Source of the DNA: Streptomyces prunicolor NBRC 13075
GTDB lineage: Bacteria; Actinomycetota; Actinomycetes; Streptomycetales; Streptomycetaceae
Direction: 5' to 3'
NCBI RefSeq assembly: GCF_000367365.1
Contig: NZ_BARF01000081.1
Span: 62,001 to 126,000, forward strand
Length of the DNA: 64,000 bases
The translations under genes were made by a program, and so were the position numbers. Shown piece after piece: positions 1 through 8,740 of this stretch. The notes under the pieces are model-generated. The model was not told the origin of the DNA, made no database searches, and was given only the letters and a program-made list of their open reading frames with translations. Numbering within the stretch: the stretch's first letter is position 1; every line of letters starts with the position of its first letter.

Positions 1-1258
1 CACCCGCCTCGACGAGCTTGACGGCGCGATCGACGGCGACCCAGGCCATGACCTTGGAGTGGACGAAGTGACGACGCGGGCCGCGCACTTCCCAGATCCC
101 CTCATCCGGCTCAAACCAGTGGTCCTTCAGGTAGCGGACGAACTTGGTGAGAAGCCGACCGCTGGCCCGATCAGGCCCCAGGCCGAGCGTGGAGGCAAGG
201 TGCAGGGCTTCGGTGACCTCGCCGTACACGTCGAGTTGGAACTGGGTGGACGCGGCGTTGCCGATCCTGACGGGCGTGGATTTCTCGTAGCCCGGGAGCC
301 ACCCGAGCTCACTCTCCGGCACATCACGTTCCCCGGCGAGGCCGTACATGATCTGCAGGTTCTCCGGGTCGCCGGCGACCGCGCGCAGAAGCCACCTGCG
401 CCAGGCCCGAGCCTCCTCGCGATAACCGGTACGCAGGAGAGAGGACATGGCGATGGCGGCATCCCGCAGCCAGACGAAGCGGTAGTCCCAGTTGCGAACG
501 CCGCCGATGTCCTCGGGCAAGGAGGTGGTCGGAGCGGCGACGATTCCTCCGGTCGGAGCGAACGTGAGCGCCTTGAGGGTGATCAGAGATCGGACGACGG
601 CATCGCGGTACGGGCCGTTGTACGTGCACTGGGAGACCCAACCGCTCCAGAAGCGCTCAGTGGCCTCCAAGGCCTCGCCGTAGTCGGCAGGGGGCGGCGG
701 CGTGATGTGACTCGGCTGCCAGCTCAAGGTGAACCCGACGCACTCGCCGGCGGTGAGGGTGAACTCGGTGCAGTTCGGGTCGGCAGCGTTCGTACCAAGT
801 GACGAGTCGAGCCACACGGAATCAGGGCCGGCCTCGGAGACGGCGCGGCCGTCGACCTTGTGGACCCACGGTATGACCCGTCCGTAACCGAAGCGCGGGA
901 GGAGCGTGGAGGCCACGGGCACGACGCCGTGGACGACCTCAACCAGTCGGATCAACCGCGGCGTGGACACGTGCGGGGGCATGAAGTCCGTCACCCGCAA
1001 CGTGCCCGTGGGGGTGTCCCATTCGGATTCCAGAATCAGCGACTCGCCGCGGTAGGCGCGCCGGTCAGCAGGCACAGGAAGCGGGCCGGCTGGGCCGATA
1101 CGCCAGAAGCCGTGGGCTTCCGTGCCGAGTAGAGCGGAGAAGACCGCGCCGGAGTCGAAGCGAGGCAGACAAAGCCAGTCGACCGTTCCGTCGCGGCTGA
1201 CCAAAGCGCCTGTTTGCAGATCGCCGATGAGTGCGTAGTCCTCGATGCGCCCAGCCAT
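1..1258 (-). CDS. Glycoside hydrolase family 15 (glucoamylase/trehalase-type), 3' end outside window
   Basis: Hydrolyses terminal alpha-glucosidic bonds (glucoamylase, glucodextranase or trehalase); the exact substrate cannot be read from sequence. The reading frame opens at ATG 1258 and is still open at base 1, giving about 419 residues of a family usually near 600. The N-terminus has the family's opening pattern (IGDLQTGALVSRDGTVDWL) and about residue 255 carries NWDYRFVWLRDAA, a signature of the catalytic (alpha/alpha)6 barrel. No signal peptide is seen, so it is probably cytoplasmic. The C-terminal catalytic glutamate lies beyond the window. It looks like an ordinary chromosomal gene. Confidence 0.9.
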   Translation of the reverse strand, partial: MAGRIEDYALIGDLQTGALVSRDGTVDWLCLPRFDSGAVFSALLGTEAHGFWRIGPAGPLPVPADRRAYRGESLILESEWDTPTGTLRVTDFMPPHVSTPRLIRLVEVVHGVVPVASTLLPRFGYGRVIPWVHKVDGRAVSEAGPDSVWLDSSLGTNAADPNCTEFTLTAGECVGFTLSWQPSHITPPPPADYGEALEATERFWSGWVSQCTYNGPYRDAVVRSLITLKALTFAPTGGIVAAPTTSLPEDIGGVRNWDYRFVWLRDAAIAMSSLLRTGYREEARAWRRWLLRAVAGDPENLQIMYGLAGERDVPESELGWLPGYEKSTPVRIGNAASTQFQLDVYGEVTEALHLASTLGLGPDRASGRLLTKFVRYLKDHWFEPDEGIWEVRGPRRHFVHSKVMAWVAVDRAVKLVEAG

Positions 1259-1408
1259 GAATGTCCGTCCTGTGCGGGTGGTCCCGTCCAGCGGGGGACA
1301 GCCACCGGGTCATTGGGTCGTTGTCTGCCGATCGACGCGCGTGCGGAAGACTCCACAACTGCGTGTTGAGCGTGGTGGTGCGGGTGGTGTCTCGCGCGGC
1401 CCCGCTGT

Positions 1409-1498
1409 TCACAGCGGGGTTCGCAGTTCGGCCGCGAGGATCAGCACGGCGATGGCGAGCACGAACACGGCCGCACGCCAGACGTTTTTCCTCCTCAC
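1409..1498 (-). CDS. Possible 29-residue single-span membrane peptide
   Basis: A GTG-initiated frame with an upstream GGAG encodes a basic N-terminus (VRRKNVW) followed by one strongly hydrophobic segment and ends with TGA. It sits between the GH15 and HAD genes, all on the minus strand. Small single-span proteins of this kind are common in Streptomyces, but no family is recognised. It could also be a chance frame. Confidence 0.35.
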   Translation of the reverse strand: MRRKNVWRAAVFVLAIAVLILAAELRTPL

Positions 1499-1519
1499 CT
1501 TCGGACTCCGTTCCAGGCT

Positions 1520-2206
1520 CTACGTGGGGTGTGAAGGGCCACCGACTGAAGCGAGACTGAGGTCGCGAAGCAGGCCGCTGGCCTCGACCACATCCCGGAC
1601 GATGTACGTGGGGACGGGGGCATCGGGGTGGAGCGTCCGCCCTCCCGAGACCCACACGGTGCGCAGTCCCGCCCGCAGGCCCCCTGCGACATCGGTAGCC
1701 AGGCAGTCGCCGACCATGACTGCCCGTGTGGCGTCTTCGACCTGGAGGTCGTCCATCGCAAGTCGGAACAGCGCCGAATCGGGTTTGCGTACGCCGTACT
1801 CGCCAGAGATGATCACCGAGCTGAAGTACCGAGCGAGCTGCGACACGTCGAGCTTGCGTCGCTGCGCTTCCGGCGCGCCGTTGGTCACCACGCCCAGAGC
1901 CCATCCGTCCTCCGCCAGTGCTTGAACGGCGGTGCACACTTCTGGGCGGTACGGGACAAGCTCGGCACAACGACCGCGGTAGGCGCCATGGAGAGCAGCG
2001 ACGGACTGCCGAATGCCGAAGGTCTCCTTGACCTCCTCGAAGAAGACGTGCCTCACGCCGGCGTGTCGCTCCTCAGCCTTCATGAGCCACGGGAGCGGGA
2101 TGCCGGATTCCCTGGAGAACTCGGCGGCCCACAACGCGAATGCTGCCGCGTGATCGGTGAGGGTGTTGTCCAGGTCGAACAGCGCGACCTGCGTGTTGGC
2201 CGGCAT
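1520..2206 (-). CDS. HAD-superfamily hydrolase (phosphatase type)
   Basis: A 228-residue haloacid-dehalogenase fold enzyme, likely a small-molecule phosphatase. Motif I is FDLDNT near residues 10-15 (nucleophile and acid/base Asp), motif II is VVTNGA, motif III the lysine of GVRKPD, and motif IV GDCLATD. An all-helical cap lies between motifs I and II, as in subclass C1 (HAD-IA). ATG 2206 was chosen because GGGGG stands 8 bases upstream; a GTG at 2215 overlaps the stop of the preceding gene and is the alternative. It is the last gene of a tightly coupled three-gene operon begun by a LuxR-type regulator. The substrate is unknown. Confidence 0.87.
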   Translation of the reverse strand: MPANTQVALFDLDNTLTDHAAAFALWAAEFSRESGIPLPWLMKAEERHAGVRHVFFEEVKETFGIRQSVAALHGAYRGRCAELVPYRPEVCTAVQALAEDGWALGVVTNGAPEAQRRKLDVSQLARYFSSVIISGEYGVRKPDSALFRLAMDDLQVEDATRAVMVGDCLATDVAGGLRAGLRTVWVSGGRTLHPDAPVPTYIVRDVVEASGLLRDLSLASVGGPSHPT

Positions 2207-2211
2207 CGCGA

Positions 2212-2883
2212 TCACCCCCACACCGAATGTGCACTGCCGCCGGCCGTGGTCGGTCCTGAGATGCCGCGCCGGCCGGCCAGGGCGGACGAGGGGAGCGTGT
2301 CCTCGTCCAACACTGCGTTGCACAGCTCGCGCATGAGCTGGCGGGCGACCACCCGGTGGATGTCCGGATCGTCGAACCGTACGACCTGGTTGATCAGGGG
2401 AGGCGCTGTCGGCGAGTAGACGGTGCCACGTACGCCGACGAGTTCTGCCTCCCGGGCGCGGACCGCGATGAACCCGTCCTGAAGGACGCTGCACGCGCGC
2501 AGAGCTCGGCGGGCGTCCGTACGACAAACGGCAGGAGTCGCGGTCACGATGTCCGCGGGGAAGGCCAGGTTCTCCCGTACGTCTGCGTCGGCATTCAGGA
2601 GCCAGAGCACTCCCCGGTCGTCGCGATCCGGCTCGCCCTTACAGACGCCGCACAGCAACTCCCCGTCCATGACCTCACGTTGTCGGGCGGGGTGGTGCAG
2701 GGCCATCTGAAGGGGGCCCAACGGCGCCCCGTCCCACCGTTCCCAGAGGATGCCGTCGACGTCACGGTCGTCCGGCCGTTCGTCGGCGTAGTAGACATGG
2801 CCGGCGTCATCGAATACCACGGTGACGTCACACGCGGACTCACCCTCGTATGGGGCGATGTAGAGAGGGCGGTTGATCGTCAC
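2212..2883 (-). CDS. Hypothetical protein with a CxxC knuckle, middle gene of LuxR-HAD operon
   Basis: A 223-residue soluble protein that I do not recognise. It starts at GTG 2883, whose bases overlap the TGA of the LuxR gene (GTGA), and its own TGA at 2214-2212 abuts the HAD gene, so all three are probably co-translated. A Cys-Gly-Val-Cys-Lys-Gly motif near residue 80 could bind a metal. The sequence is otherwise acidic with mixed beta character. The context suggests a partner of the HAD hydrolase or a ligand-dependent part of the regulator's circuit, but that is inference. Confidence 0.75.
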   Translation of the reverse strand: MTINRPLYIAPYEGESACDVTVVFDDAGHVYYADERPDDRDVDGILWERWDGAPLGPLQMALHHPARQREVMDGELLCGVCKGEPDRDDRGVLWLLNADADVRENLAFPADIVTATPAVCRTDARRALRACSVLQDGFIAVRAREAELVGVRGTVYSPTAPPLINQVVRFDDPDIHRVVARQLMRELCNAVLDEDTLPSSALAGRRGISGPTTAGGSAHSVWG

Positions 2884-3335
2884 TCCTTCGTCTCCCCCTG
2901 CTTCTCCTGTGTGGCGAGGCCGAGTTGGCGAGCCCGGGTCGGAACGTGAGCACGGGTCCCCGCCCCAAGGGCCTTCAGCAGGGCGAGCACGTCGGATCGG
3001 ACGTCCTTGAGCGGCCTTTTCACATGGGCTGCCATCTGAACTCCGGTCATGCTCCGAGCGATGAGGGGAATCAACTCGCGCTGTTCGACCGGCAGATCAA
3101 CCTTGCCCACCTCGGATTCAGGCGGCAGGAGGACTCTGGCGGCATAGGCAGCTTCCACTGCGGCAGCCGTCCCGCTGGCACCCAACTTCCGTTTCGCCAG
3201 GGCCACGTAGGAATGCACGGTGCCCTCGCGGATGGTGAGCTGCAGGGCGATTTGGCGGGGGCGCAACCCCTCTGCGAGGCACTGAACCACCTGCTCTTCA
3301 CGATCCGTGAGGTGAATCTTGGTAGCGGTTGTCAC
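2880..3335 (-). CDS. LuxR-type helix-turn-helix regulator
   Basis: A 151-residue DNA-binding protein. The N-terminal half has the LuxR/GerE pattern (LTDREEQVVQCLAEGLRPRQIA, then a recognition helix containing GTVHSYV). The C-terminal half contains a second, weaker HTH-like stretch. There is no receiver or ligand domain. GTG 3335 was chosen because GAGAAGGG lies just upstream and the LuxR homology begins about ten residues later; a longer frame reaches 3545 but looks non-coding. It is the first gene of a coupled operon with a CxxC protein and a HAD hydrolase. Confidence 0.8.
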   Translation of the reverse strand: MTTATKIHLTDREEQVVQCLAEGLRPRQIALQLTIREGTVHSYVALAKRKLGASGTAAAVEAAYAARVLLPPESEVGKVDLPVEQRELIPLIARSMTGVQMAAHVKRPLKDVRSDVLALLKALGAGTRAHVPTRARQLGLATQEKQGETKE

Positions 3336-3638
3336 ATCGCGGCCCTTCTCGGGGCCTGGGGTTCTCCAGCGGGAATACTGATGCAGTCGGCAGCCAAGGC
3401 CGGTAAGGGTGAGACGCTGAGGCGCTGCAAGAAAGGCCTCCTGAATCTGAACTCGAGTATCAGCTGTTTGACAGCGCGGATCTCTCGCCCAGCGGTAGGA
3501 ATTGGAGCATGAGTAGCCGCCGCGAGGTGGGCCGGGGAGGGTCAATTCAGTCCATTCTCTGGCGGAACCAAGGGCGTACAGGCCAGAGTCAGGAGCTGAG
3601 GCAAGGCGCGGAAGACGGTGTTCGGCTGGGTGTATGCG
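3336..3638. other. Gene-free stretch between two minus-strand LuxR-type genes
   Basis: About 300 bases that hold the promoter of the LuxR-HAD operon on their left side. I see no supported gene, strong hairpin or clear repeat. Confidence 0.4.
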
Positions 3639-4271
3639 TTACTGAGGCACCTTCTGGTCAGTGGTACAGGCCCTTTTGTATTCGTCCCCCTGATCTCTTT
3701 GACGCGAGGCCGGATTCTTGGCGGCATGGCCGCACGCGCCTCCGAGCGCAACCGTCGGTGCGCGTGCGGCAACCGTAGATGCCGGTCGGCGGACGGATGG
3801 AACAAAATGTTCCACCTCGTTGAGGGCCCAGTGGACTTCGCTCCTGGCAGATGGCATGCCATGCCAGCAACAAACCGACGCGTGAGCAGGGGGTGCGCAC
3901 GGTTGCCAAATTGGGGGCTTAAGGTCTAACGCGTGCTGGTTTAAGGTCTTGCCGAGCGCGAGAACCTGCACCAAGGCCCACACGTCGCATGAGAGTGAGC
4001 CAAGGTCGACCTCATCGAGGAGACCCAACATGCGCGCACGGATGACGAGTTCCACCTGGGTGTGCCGAGGATTTCGGCCCTGGAAGCCGAACTTCTTCGT
4101 TATCGCGTACCAGAGTGGTCGAAGACGTGGTGGAGAAACGTTCACTCCATCTACTCCCGCGATTGCGGCGCTACGACACCCGAGGGCCGATAAAACGATC
4201 ACGCGTCTCTCTGCTGGTTTCAAGAGGGTGGCGTCTGCGAGGGGCTCCGGTTGAACGATGAGGGCGCTCAT
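3639..4271 (-). CDS. LuxR-like HTH protein with doubtful C-terminal half
   Basis: The ATG at 4271 overlaps the TGA of the ATPase gene (ATGA), so it is translated after it. The first 105 residues resemble a LuxR/GerE HTH (LKPAERRVIVLSALGC, then IAGVDGVNVS and a helix ending VIRARMLGLL). After about residue 110 the composition turns to Ala/Pro/Cys-rich text unlike a protein domain, so the natural stop may have been lost by a frameshift near 3940. Pairing of a SpoIIAB-like ATPase with a small LuxR protein suggests a regulator/anti-regulator couple. Confidence 0.55.
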   Translation of the reverse strand: MSALIVQPEPLADATLLKPAERRVIVLSALGCRSAAIAGVDGVNVSPPRLRPLWYAITKKFGFQGRNPRHTQVELVIRARMLGLLDEVDLGSLSCDVWALVQVLALGKTLNQHALDLKPPIWQPCAPPAHASVCCWHGMPSARSEVHWALNEVEHFVPSVRRPASTVAARAPTVALGGACGHAAKNPASRQRDQGDEYKRACTTDQKVPQ

Positions 4272-4852
4272 CGTGTCTCCATGACGGAATCGGCCACCTC
4301 TAATGCGGATTGGATTGGCAGATCGCATCGAACGACGGTCCCCCCGTTTACGTAGCCCCATGAACCGCCGAGTTGCGTGATGAGGCAGTCGACTAGAAAC
4401 AGGCCACGCCCGCTCTCCGCTTCCTGGCCGGCACGCTCCGGGTGTGGCGCGTCCGTGAGCGTGAAGTTGTCGATCTCCACGCGGATGGACGCGTCGCTGA
4501 TTACATGGGCGCGTACCGCAACTGTTGGGGTCTTGCCGTACAAGATGGCGTTGGTGACGAGCTCGGAAACGATGAACTCGGCCATCTCCACTCGATCGCC
4601 GGGCATGTGGCACCTGTGCAAGAGCCAATCCCCCACCATGTGCCGGGCGACTCTGGCCTGCGATCGGGCGCGAGCAAGCGGGAAGTTCAGAAGGTCGGGC
4701 ACCTTCGTACTGTTCTCGCCGTACTGAGAGGCCAGTCCCGCATTGCTGCTGCATGCCGATAGGGAGCCCACGCTCCCGAGCCACACAGTCTCAGAGGAGC
4801 ACGAGGTATCCGCGACACCGCATACCCCGGCGGGGCTGCGCAGCTCGGTCAT
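4268..4852 (-). CDS. SpoIIAB/RsbW-like ATP-binding regulator (HATPase_c)
   Basis: A GHKL-fold ATPase of the anti-sigma-factor type: N box in SELVTNAILYG, G1-type Asp in VEIDNFTLTDAP, and G2 in ESGRGLFLVD. The first 45 residues are disordered. Such proteins bind a sigma or anti-sigma antagonist and may phosphorylate it. Start ATG 4852 has AAGGGG 7 bases upstream; an in-frame GTG at 4867 is less likely. It is coupled to the downstream LuxR-like gene and diverges from the TPR regulator at 5126. Confidence 0.83.
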   Translation of the reverse strand: MTELRSPAGVCGVADTSCSSETVWLGSVGSLSACSSNAGLASQYGENSTKVPDLLNFPLARARSQARVARHMVGDWLLHRCHMPGDRVEMAEFIVSELVTNAILYGKTPTVAVRAHVISDASIRVEIDNFTLTDAPHPERAGQEAESGRGLFLVDCLITQLGGSWGYVNGGTVVRCDLPIQSALEVADSVMETR

Positions 4853-4942
4853 CGAATCCCCTTGCACGAGTCGCTCGGTGAGTACGTAGAGCGAACCGCG
4901 TCGAGCTCGTCGTGGGTACGGGCCCAGGGGAAGCTGACTGCC

Positions 4943-5103
4943 AAACGTGCCACAAGATCGTTTTCATGCTGGATCCAGAGACTCAAGCAGGTGACTCCCG
5001 GCCAGTTCCCCAAACGCGCACAGTAGTTGGGCACTAGATTCGTTCAACTGGCACGCTGCGGGCTGTAACCGCGAGCTCCGGCTGACAAACGTGCCACAAG
5101 ATC
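4943..5103. repeat. Pair of 17-bp direct repeats in a divergent promoter region
   Basis: AAACGTGCCACAAGATC occurs at 4943-4959 and again at 5087-5103, 144 bases apart, between the minus-strand ATPase gene and the plus-strand TPR regulator. The second copy ends 22 bases before the regulator's ATG. The placement fits operators for a local regulator, or the trace of a small duplication. Confidence 0.6.
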
Positions 5104-5125
5104 ATCGGCAGTGCGGGGGCGCAAT

Positions 5126-6514
5126 ATGGCGCGCGAGCGGAACACTCGGCTTGAGGCTCTACTGAAGGAAGCGCGCTGGTCACGGGCTATGGCGGCCAGC
5201 GCCTGTGTACGAGTTGCCAAAGAGAACAACCTGATCGACTACGGCCACATCGCGCGGCAGCACGTTCAGCACTGGGTGGAGGGCCACGATCCGTCTGGGC
5301 AGTCGCCCATAATCATGTGCGAGGCACTGACCCGCCGTCTGCGACGCGTCGTCACGCCCACCGATGCCGGGTTCACAGCGCTCACCTCACCTGCGCAGGG
5401 GGCGCTGGACTGGCGCGTCGATCCACTGATCGCGCTGAATGACTTGGGGAGCACCGACTTGGATCCGGACCGGAGGAGTCTGCTGCGCAGCGGCGTGTAC
5501 TCAGCCGCAGCCCTCGCCCTTCCCTCGGATGCCTGGTGGGCCGAGATGGCGCAAGAGCCGGCAGTCGGTGAAATCAAGGGAGCACAGCGAGTCGGTCGTG
5601 GCGACGTTGAAAGTGTGCGCGAGATGACCCTGGCGTTCTCGCGCATGGATCAGCGGAGGGGCGGCGGTCACGGCCGCCGAGCACTTGTCCAATACCTCCG
5701 TGATGACGTTGCCGGCTATCTGGTGGGCAAGTTCCCCCACGACAAGGTCCGTCGCGACATGTTCTCTGCGGCCGCCGAAGCAACCTACCTCAGCGGATGG
5801 ATGGCCTTCGACAACGGTGAACACGACATCGCTGAGCCCTACTTCACGCTCGCCCTCAAGCTCGCCGCTCGCGCTGGCGACGCACCCCTCTCAGGTCACA
5901 TCCTGCGTGCCATGGCACACCAGGCCCTTGACCTTGGTCTCTACAACGACGCACTCCAGCTGTCCACCGCGTCGATCGCGGGAAAGCGCTATGCGTCGGC
6001 GACACCGCGTGAACGGGCACTCCTTGGGGTCGTGCACGCCCGATGCCTCGCCGCGGCCGGGCAGGACACGGCAGCGGCCAAGACGCTACTCCGAGCCGAG
6101 GACGATCTGGGCAGCGCGCACGACGGAATCGAAGAACCAGTCCGCACTTTCTTCTTCGGGGAGGCATCGCTGGCCCACGAAACGGCCTGCACTCTACGAG
6201 ATCTCCAAGACCATCGAGGCGCAGTCCGAGAGTTCGGCCGCAGTGTGCGAACTCGTGGAGCCGCGTTCAAGCGGACTCACGCGGTCACGCTCGGATACCT
6301 CGGTGCCACCCAGCTGTCGGGGGGCGGAGTTGAAGAGGCGTGCGCCACCTGGTCCAGGGCACTGGACGCGATGGAGGAGGGCATCTACTCGGGGAGGGCC
6401 CGGCAACGCGTGGTCGAGATGCGCCAGCTTCTGTCTCCCTATCGGCGCATGCGCATCTCTACGGCAGTTGAGCTGGAGACCCGAGCAGCCGACTACCTGC
6501 GCGCCGTAGATTGA
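5126..6514 (+). CDS. Streptomyces-type HTH/TPR regulator
   Basis: A 462-residue protein with an N-terminal HTH-like segment (residues about 1-90, including the HIARQHVQHWVEGHDPSG region typical of these proteins) and a C-terminal tetratricopeptide-repeat superhelix from about residue 190. Proteins of this build act as developmental or antibiotic regulators in Streptomyces; the signal is generally unknown. ATG 5126 was chosen over GTG 5111 because GGGGG at 5115-5119 is correctly spaced. It diverges from the ATPase operon and is followed 30 bases later by the TrmO-like gene. Confidence 0.8.
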   Translation: MARERNTRLEALLKEARWSRAMAASACVRVAKENNLIDYGHIARQHVQHWVEGHDPSGQSPIIMCEALTRRLRRVVTPTDAGFTALTSPAQGALDWRVDPLIALNDLGSTDLDPDRRSLLRSGVYSAAALALPSDAWWAEMAQEPAVGEIKGAQRVGRGDVESVREMTLAFSRMDQRRGGGHGRRALVQYLRDDVAGYLVGKFPHDKVRRDMFSAAAEATYLSGWMAFDNGEHDIAEPYFTLALKLAARAGDAPLSGHILRAMAHQALDLGLYNDALQLSTASIAGKRYASATPRERALLGVVHARCLAAAGQDTAAAKTLLRAEDDLGSAHDGIEEPVRTFFFGEASLAHETACTLRDLQDHRGAVREFGRSVRTRGAAFKRTHAVTLGYLGATQLSGGGVEEACATWSRALDAMEEGIYSGRARQRVVEMRQLLSPYRRMRISTAVELETRAADYLRAVD

Positions 6515-6543
6515 TCACATCGACGAGGGACAAGGGGAGCAAC

Positions 6544-7017
6544 GTGACGTTGAAGATTGAGCCCATCGGAACGGTCATCGGAGGCCGAACTGAGGTCGCA
6601 GACGACTTTTGGGGCGGAGTCGAGTCCATCATCCGCCTGAGTCCGGAGTTCCCTGCCGACGTCGTGAAGGGGCTCGACGAGTTCTCCCACCTCGTTGTCA
6701 CATGGAACTTCAGCCAGGCCTCCCCAGACGACGTTGCGCTGCACGCGCGCAGCCCGAGGAACGACCCACGCTGGGAGCCCTCGGGTACGTTCGCGCACCG
6801 AAATCACCGCCGCCCCAACCAGCTCGCCACCAGCTTCCCGCGACTCCTTAAGGTCGACGGCTTGGACCTGCACGTGACCGACCTTGACGCGGTCGACGGC
6901 ACTCCCATTTACGACCTGGCCCCATACTTCGCAGAAATGGGGCCGCGCGGCGAAGTCAGCGAGCCGGCCTGGCCCGGCGCGATGCTCAAGGACTACTGGG
7001 TCGAACCCAGCAACTAA
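6544..7017 (+). CDS. TsaA/TrmO-like SAM-dependent methyltransferase (UPF0066)
   Basis: A 157-residue single-domain member of the TrmO/TsaA beta-barrel family, which in E. coli methylates t6A37 of a threonine tRNA. The seeds seen are IEPIGTVIGGR near the start, the core FSHLVVTWNF, and the FAHRNHRRPN segment matching the family's R-P-N motif. The N-terminal domain alone is present, as in many actinobacterial members. GTG 6544 follows GGGGAG closely. It probably shares a transcript with the TPR regulator. Confidence 0.82.
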   Translation: MTLKIEPIGTVIGGRTEVADDFWGGVESIIRLSPEFPADVVKGLDEFSHLVVTWNFSQASPDDVALHARSPRNDPRWEPSGTFAHRNHRRPNQLATSFPRLLKVDGLDLHVTDLDAVDGTPIYDLAPYFAEMGPRGEVSEPAWPGAMLKDYWVEPSN

Positions 7018-7095
7018 CAGGCCCGTTTCGGCAATCCGGGTGGCCTAGCTGCCAGGTGGCTGGGCTACGCACTGACGCGCAGGTCCCTGAGCCGC

Positions 7096-7178
7096 TCCGC
7101 AATGCCGTACGTTGCGGAATCCTGAATTCCATGCCGGAATCCGCGACTCGATGTCGTAGTCATGTCGGACACGACATC
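7096..7178. terminator. Two inverted repeats between convergent genes
   Basis: TCCGCAA at 7096-7102 pairs with TTGCGGA at 7112-7118, and GATGTCGT at 7150-7157 pairs with ACGACATC at 7171-7178. They lie between the plus-strand TrmO-like gene and the minus-strand GNAT gene and may end both transcripts. Neither has a long T tract. Confidence 0.4.
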
Positions 7179-7225
7179 AGCCCCGGACCGTAGATGAACT
7201 GCCTGTGGGGCGAGGGCCGGACGAT

Positions 7226-7759
7226 CTACACCGGTTCAGCGAAGAGCGCGATGTCGCTCGTCCTCGCTGGGCGCTGAGCGACCCAGCCTGAACCGTAGGC
7301 CTCGACGTCGTACACCGTCCTCACGTGGGTAAAGCCCTGAGTTTGGTAGTAGGCCTGGAGCTTGCTGTTGCTGGTCCAAGCGTCGAGCCGCAACCAGAGC
7401 GCTCCGCTGCGGGCTGCCCGGTCGCCGCACCAGTCGAGGATTCGGCGTCCGAGACCACTACGGTTTCCAGGTTGCGCCAAGGTCAGCTTGTGGACGTAAA
7501 GGGCAGGTTCCCGGAATTCTTCCGCGCGCCAGAGGACCGGGTCCGCTTTGGTATCCAAGGTCACCGTGGCCACCGGATTAAGCGTCTCGGGGGCGTAGAA
7601 CAGGAAGACCTCACCGGCCCGGACGCTGTTCAGCAGCAGGTCCTCGGGGTACGGAGTGGACCATTGGTCACTCCCCTGGGCGGCGAGCCAGGCGGCGGCA
7701 TCCGTACGGAACTGCTGGAGGCGGGCGACATCGTCGAGCGTGGCTCTAGTGATCTTCAC
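7226..7759 (-). CDS. GNAT-family N-acetyltransferase
   Basis: A 177-residue acetyl-CoA-dependent N-acetyltransferase. Motif A is visible as LTLAQPGNRSGLGRRILDW (pyrophosphate-binding loop with R/Q-x-x-G-x-G/A character), followed by motif B around LRLDAWTSNSKLQAYYQTQGF. The acceptor is unknown. It starts at GTG 7759, which overlaps the TGA of the GntR gene (GTGA), so the two are translationally coupled and the enzyme is probably under that regulator. Confidence 0.85.
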   Translation of the reverse strand: MKITRATLDDVARLQQFRTDAAAWLAAQGSDQWSTPYPEDLLLNSVRAGEVFLFYAPETLNPVATVTLDTKADPVLWRAEEFREPALYVHKLTLAQPGNRSGLGRRILDWCGDRAARSGALWLRLDAWTSNSKLQAYYQTQGFTHVRTVYDVEAYGSGWVAQRPARTSDIALFAEPV

Positions 7760-8568
7760 TCGGCCGCCTTGGCCTGGGGTCTGTGGCGCTCGTACACCAC
7801 CGTATTGCGTGGCCCCGGCAAGGTCAGGACGGTGACCTGCACAGGCATAGCGTCTTGGTCGAAGCCGGTGCTGATGAGCTCGATGGCGTGTACTGATCCG
7901 CCGACACCCAGGCCCAGGCGCTCGTTCTCTTCTTCACTGGTGTACCGCGGGCGCAATTCGTCGACCGCTCGGACCAGCTCGTGACCGAGCTCGGCGAGCA
8001 CCTTGTTGGTACCGCGCGCGACGTTGCCGGGGGTCATCCAGTCGGTGCCGTCGACCAAGCGAAGTGGCACGTAGGAGTCGTCAGTCATGGCCGGCACGCC
8101 ATCGACGATGCTCGTGCGCCGGCGCACGCCGACATACTCTCCGGGCTTCAGGCCGAGCTTGTTGGCGATACGGTCGTCGACTGGCTCGCCCGTGACCTCG
8201 TCGATGCGCGACTCACCCTTGCGAGCCAGCGCTTCAACTAGCCGGGTGAGCAGGTCGGTGGCTGGACCCGTTTCCGCCCCGAACTCCTGCTGAGGGAGAT
8301 ACACCAGCGGCGCCCAGCCCCGGACCGTCGCCCCCCTGGTTCCTGGCCGGGTCTCGAGCAGACCCTCACCGCGGAGCTTGGCAATCACCCGGTTGATGGC
8401 GTTGCGGCTGAGGCCGTACTGCTGCCCCAGCGCGCTGGCCGGCGGCAGCTGGCCCTGCGCACCGTCGGGTTTCCGGAACTCGTTGGCGCGGATCCGATCG
8501 CGGAGATCGCCGGTGGCGGTTTCCACCGTCCACCCACTGTCCCCTTCTCGCGAGCGCATCGTCGTCAT
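7756..8568 (-). CDS. GntR-family repressor with UTRA ligand domain
   Basis: A 270-residue HutC-subfamily regulator. Residues about 15-85 form the winged helix (LPPASALGQQYGLSRNAINRVIAKL), and residues about 110-255 the UTRA ligand-binding domain. Such proteins release DNA on binding a small molecule; in Streptomyces plasmids (KorSA of pSAM2 is the precedent) they also silence transfer genes. ATG 8568 is used; a TTG at 8583 would extend it by five codons. Three matching palindromes lie just upstream, so autoregulation is likely. Confidence 0.88.
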   Translation of the reverse strand: MTTMRSREGDSGWTVETATGDLRDRIRANEFRKPDGAQGQLPPASALGQQYGLSRNAINRVIAKLRGEGLLETRPGTRGATVRGWAPLVYLPQQEFGAETGPATDLLTRLVEALARKGESRIDEVTGEPVDDRIANKLGLKPGEYVGVRRRTSIVDGVPAMTDDSYVPLRLVDGTDWMTPGNVARGTNKVLAELGHELVRAVDELRPRYTSEEENERLGLGVGGSVHAIELISTGFDQDAMPVQVTVLTLPGPRNTVVYERHRPQAKAAE

Positions 8569-8583
8569 GGCCGCACCATACAA

Positions 8584-8597
8584 CCTGACACGTCAGG
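8584..8597. promoter_or_regulatory. GntR operator candidate 1
   Basis: CCTGACACGTCAGG, an almost perfect palindrome 16 bases upstream of the GntR ATG, where it would block the gene's own transcription. Confidence 0.7.
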
Positions 8598-8682
8598 TCA
8601 GATCCGGCGGTTCGAGCGGATTGGCCAAGGTGCAGCGCATACCCGTCCTGATTGTGGCCTCAGGGCACTCGAATTCCCCAAC

Positions 8683-8694
8683 CTGACATGTCAG
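8683..8694. promoter_or_regulatory. GntR operator candidate 2
   Basis: CTGACATGTCAG, a perfect 12-bp palindrome embedded in AACCTGACATGTCAGCT; the same motif as its two neighbours. Confidence 0.65.
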
Positions 8695-8740
8695 CTCTTG
8701 ACTTGGCGACCGACTGCCCCCTAACGTCTTGATCGTTGGC

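Noticed and set aside
1065..1970. Long frames antisense or out of frame to GH15 and HAD genes
   Set aside because: Arg/Pro/Ser-rich shadows of the real genes; typical in high-GC DNA.
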